From the NCBI GenBank assembly GCA_001789855.1, contig MGAT01000008.1, positions 22,537 to 30,459 of the forward strand: DNA of 7,923 nt. Direction: 5' to 3'. The first letter of the stretch is position 1. Each line of letters begins with the position of its first letter. Below the pieces are notes generated by a model that was not told the DNA's origin, ran no database searches, and worked only from the letters and a program-made list of their open reading frames with translations. A program made the translations under genes and the position numbers. Source of the DNA: Candidatus Roizmanbacteria bacterium RIFCSPLOWO2_01_FULL_44_13. Lineage in GTDB: Bacteria; Patescibacteriota; Microgenomatia; UBA1406; GWC2-37-13. Of the stretch, positions 5,867 to 7,923 are shown piece by piece.

Positions 5867-7923
5867 TCACGCCAACATCTGAAGATTTATACGCCCCATA
5901 TTGTCGATCTGGTAGACTTTTACCTTCACCCTGTCGCCGATTTTGACAACATCGTAGGGGTTTTTTACAAAGCCTTTACCCATTTTGGAAACATGAACGA
6001 GCCCTTCTTTTCCCGGTAATATCTCGACAAAGGCGCCAAACTGCAGGATTCTTTTCACTTCGCCTTCGAATTCCTCGCCGACCTCGATTTCTCGCGTAAC
6101 ATTGTTTATGTGTGCTACCGCTTCATCGACTTTAACCCGGTCCAATCCGGAAATCGTTACTTTTCCATCGTCGTCGACGTTGATCTCGGTTTGGGTTCGG
6201 GCGATTAAAGCGCGAATATTTTTGCCACCCGGGCCGATGATTTCGCCGATTTTATCAGGGGGCGGCGTCAAAACTACTACTTTTGGAGCATAGCGGGAAA
6301 CTTCTTTGCGCGGCTGGGGAAGTACTTTATCCATTGCCGTCAAAATTTCCAGGCGGGCTTTTTTCGCCTGCCCAAAAATATCCTTGATCATTTTTGCCGT
6401 CAAACCTGTATTTTTTACATCCAGTTGTATAGCGGTGATTCCTTCCGCAGTTCCGGCAATTTTGAAGTCCATTTCGCCGGAAAAGTCCTCAAGGCCTATA
6501 ATATCGGTCAAAACAACGTATTCGTCGTCGCTTTTTGTCATGATTCCCATCGCCACCCCGGCCACCGACGCCTTCAAAGGAACTCCAGAGTCCATGAGGG
6601 CCAAGGAGGAACCGGAGACACTCCCCATCGAACTCGAACCGTTCTCCGACAAGATTTCCGAAACTACCCTAATGGCGTAAGGAAACTCCTCAACCTTCGG
6701 CAAAACCGGTTCGATCGCTTTTTCCGCCAAGGCGCCGTGACCGATTGCTCTTCGGGACGGCCCCATCATCCGGCCGACCTGTCCGTAAGAGTAAGGCCCG
6801 TCGGAATAATGATGGATGTATCTTTTGGCTTCTTTTCCTTCCGGCCCTTCAATCAATTGTTCGAGCGTGGTTGAACCCAGCGTCGCAATCGAGAGAATCT
6901 GAGTTTGACCTCGTTGGAACAAGGCGCTTCCGTGGGTTCTCGGCAAGAGCGATACTTCGACGTCGAGCGATCTTACTTCGTCCGACTTTCTTCCGTCGGG
7001 GCGGACGCCTTTTTCCAAAATGTCCTTTTTGATGTTGTCGTAGTTATTTTTCGTGATCGCCGCCAGGACCTGTTTAGAATCAAATTTTTTCTCCAATTCC
7101 TCGTAGATTGAGGCAACGATCTCGAAAAGCTGCTTGTCTTCGCTCCCGGCCGTTGCCACCGCCTGCTTTAGAGCATCCGAAACGGGTTTGGCGTATTTGG
7201 ACTTGACCAATTTCAGGATTTCCGAATAGTCCGGCTCCGCTGGTTCAATGTCTTTTGTTTTTCCTATTTCTTTAGTGAAATTTTCAATAAACTCGATGAT
7301 TTTTTGGTTTTCTTTTTTGGCCATCTCGATTCCTTCCTGAATGAGCTCGTCCTTGATCATGTTGGCTTTGGTCTCGATCATCAAAACCTTATCTTTGGTA
7401 GAAGATACGACCAGATCAAGGCTGGAAAAGTCCTGTTCGGTTTCGGTCGGGTTCAAAACAAATCCCGTATCTTTATTGTCGCTCGAGGTGACGTAACCGA
7501 TCCTTGAGGTAGAAATCGGACCAGCCCAAGGGACAGAGGAGACTGATAGGGCGGCCGAAACGGCAACCGCCGATAAAACTTCAGGGGCGTTGATTCCATC
7601 AATCGAAAGCAGGGTAATCACCACTTGGACCTGCTTTTTGTAGGTTTTGGGGAATAGCGGCCTAATCGATCTGTCAATTAACCGGCCGGTTAAAACCGCG
7701 TCATCCGACGGTCGACCTTCTCTTTTGATCCAACGCGACCCTTTAATGAGCCCGCCGGCGTAAAGTTTTTCCGCATACTCGACCGACAAAGGAAAATAGT
7801 CGATATTGGGATTAATAGGTCCAACGGCGACCGTGACCAAAACGGCTGTATCACCGAGCGTTGCATAGACCGAGGTATCAACGGCTTGCGCCAATCTTCC
7901 GAATTGAAGAGTTAACTTTTGAC
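5867..7923 (-). CDS. pnp: polynucleotide phosphorylase (PNPase), 5' end outside window
   Basis: A 3'-to-5' exoribonuclease that degrades RNA with phosphate and can add nucleotide tails in reverse, as a cytoplasmic trimer. The frame is open to the window edge. The residues before the TTG at 7894 (QKLTLQFGRLAQAVD) are the ordinary PNPase N terminus, so that TTG is not the start and roughly ten residues lie outside. Counting from the TTG codon: first RNase PH domain about 1-205 (IKREGRPSD at 56-64, LIDRSIRPLFP at 72-82), an all-helical linker to about 290, and the second RNase PH domain to about 525. That domain has SRRAIGHG at 380-387, SENGSSSMGS at 416-425 and the metal-binding pair D470 and D476, which align with E. 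coli D486 and D492. A KH domain with GPGG at 554-557 and an S1 domain from about 608 to the end follow. All catalytic blocks are intact; there is no acidic tail after S1. Its promoter is outside the window. Confidence 0.96.
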   Translation of the reverse strand, partial: QKLTLQFGRLAQAVDTSVYATLGDTAVLVTVAVGPINPNIDYFPLSVEYAEKLYAGGLIKGSRWIKREGRPSDDAVLTGRLIDRSIRPLFPKTYKKQVQVVITLLSIDGINAPEVLSAVAVSAALSVSSVPWAGPISTSRIGYVTSSDNKDTGFVLNPTETEQDFSSLDLVVSSTKDKVLMIETKANMIKDELIQEGIEMAKKENQKIIEFIENFTKEIGKTKDIEPAEPDYSEILKLVKSKYAKPVSDALKQAVATAGSEDKQLFEIVASIYEELEKKFDSKQVLAAITKNNYDNIKKDILEKGVRPDGRKSDEVRSLDVEVSLLPRTHGSALFQRGQTQILSIATLGSTTLEQLIEGPEGKEAKRYIHHYSDGPYSYGQVGRMMGPSRRAIGHGALAEKAIEPVLPKVEEFPYAIRVVSEILSENGSSSMGSVSGSSLALMDSGVPLKASVAGVAMGIMTKSDDEYVVLTDIIGLEDFSGEMDFKIAGTAEGITAIQLDVKNTGLTAKMIKDIFGQAKKARLEILTAMDKVLPQPRKEVSRYAPKVVVLTPPPDKIGEIIGPGGKNIRALIARTQTEINVDDDGKVTISGLDRVKVDEAVAHINNVTREIEVGEEFEGEVKRILQFGAFVEILPGKEGLVHVSKMGKGFVKNPYDVVKIGDRVKVKVYQIDNMGRINLQMLA

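Noticed and set aside
6425..6874. Plus-strand open frames (6306-7111) opposite pnp
   Set aside because: Several overlapping frames, all antisense to conserved PNPase domains; none has a promoter or a recognisable protein.
1..7923. Inverted match of the two window ends (GTCAAAA at the start, TTTTGAC at the end)
   Set aside because: Seven bases only, both within coding frames that continue outside; no sign of a transposon or replicon end, so chance is the best explanation.

Overview
The window looks like a dense, gene-packed stretch of a bacterial chromosome, most likely from the Candidate Phyla Radiation (Patescibacteria; Parcubacteria or Microgenomates-like). Three things point there: genes overlap or abut by a few bases, a phosphorylase of the archaeal/CPR AMP-phosphorylase type sits in a cell-wall operon, and starts lack clear Shine-Dalgarno sequences. 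This assignment rests on protein character and gene style, because no rRNA or other phylogenetic marker is present. TGA ends two real genes (the phosphorylase and PNPase) and never occurs inside a recognisable protein. That fits the standard bacterial code and argues against the TGA=Gly lineages (Gracilibacteria, Absconditabacteria).

Positions 1-3307, plus strand: four co-directional genes with junctions of -8, -1 and +3 bases. They are the C-terminal end of a probable lipid II flippase MurJ (cut by the window start), an AMP/thymidine phosphorylase-family enzyme without the N-terminal domain of archaeal AMP phosphorylases, the endolytic murein transglycosylase MltG, and a PD-(D/E)XK (RecB/Cas4-like) nuclease with two CxxC pairs. 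MurJ and MltG act at the two ends of peptidoglycan strand building. The phosphorylase and nuclease link nucleoside salvage and DNA processing to the same transcript.

Positions 3304-5481, minus strand: ftsK/spoIIIE, the DNA-translocating division ATPase. It converges on the nuclease gene, and the two stop codons share one TTAA. The longest open frame runs to 5679, but its first 66-70 codons are antisense to another gene, so the start is better placed at 5469 (or 5481).

Positions 5482-5865: a short divergent promoter region and a small plus-strand gene of unknown function (102-104 aa). The TATAAT sits so close to its start codon that a leaderless mRNA is plausible.

Positions 5867-7923, minus strand: pnp, polynucleotide phosphorylase, running out of the window at its 5' end, with about ten codons or so missing. 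It converges on the small gene with a single base between the stop codons.

All of the window except the roughly 70-80 base ftsK/small-gene spacer is coding. I see no tRNA, rRNA, CRISPR array, insertion sequence, phage gene or convincing intrinsic terminator. Nothing here forms an obviously new defence or mobile system. The least explained items are the four-cysteine nuclease, the short phosphorylase, and the small orphan gene with its promoter.
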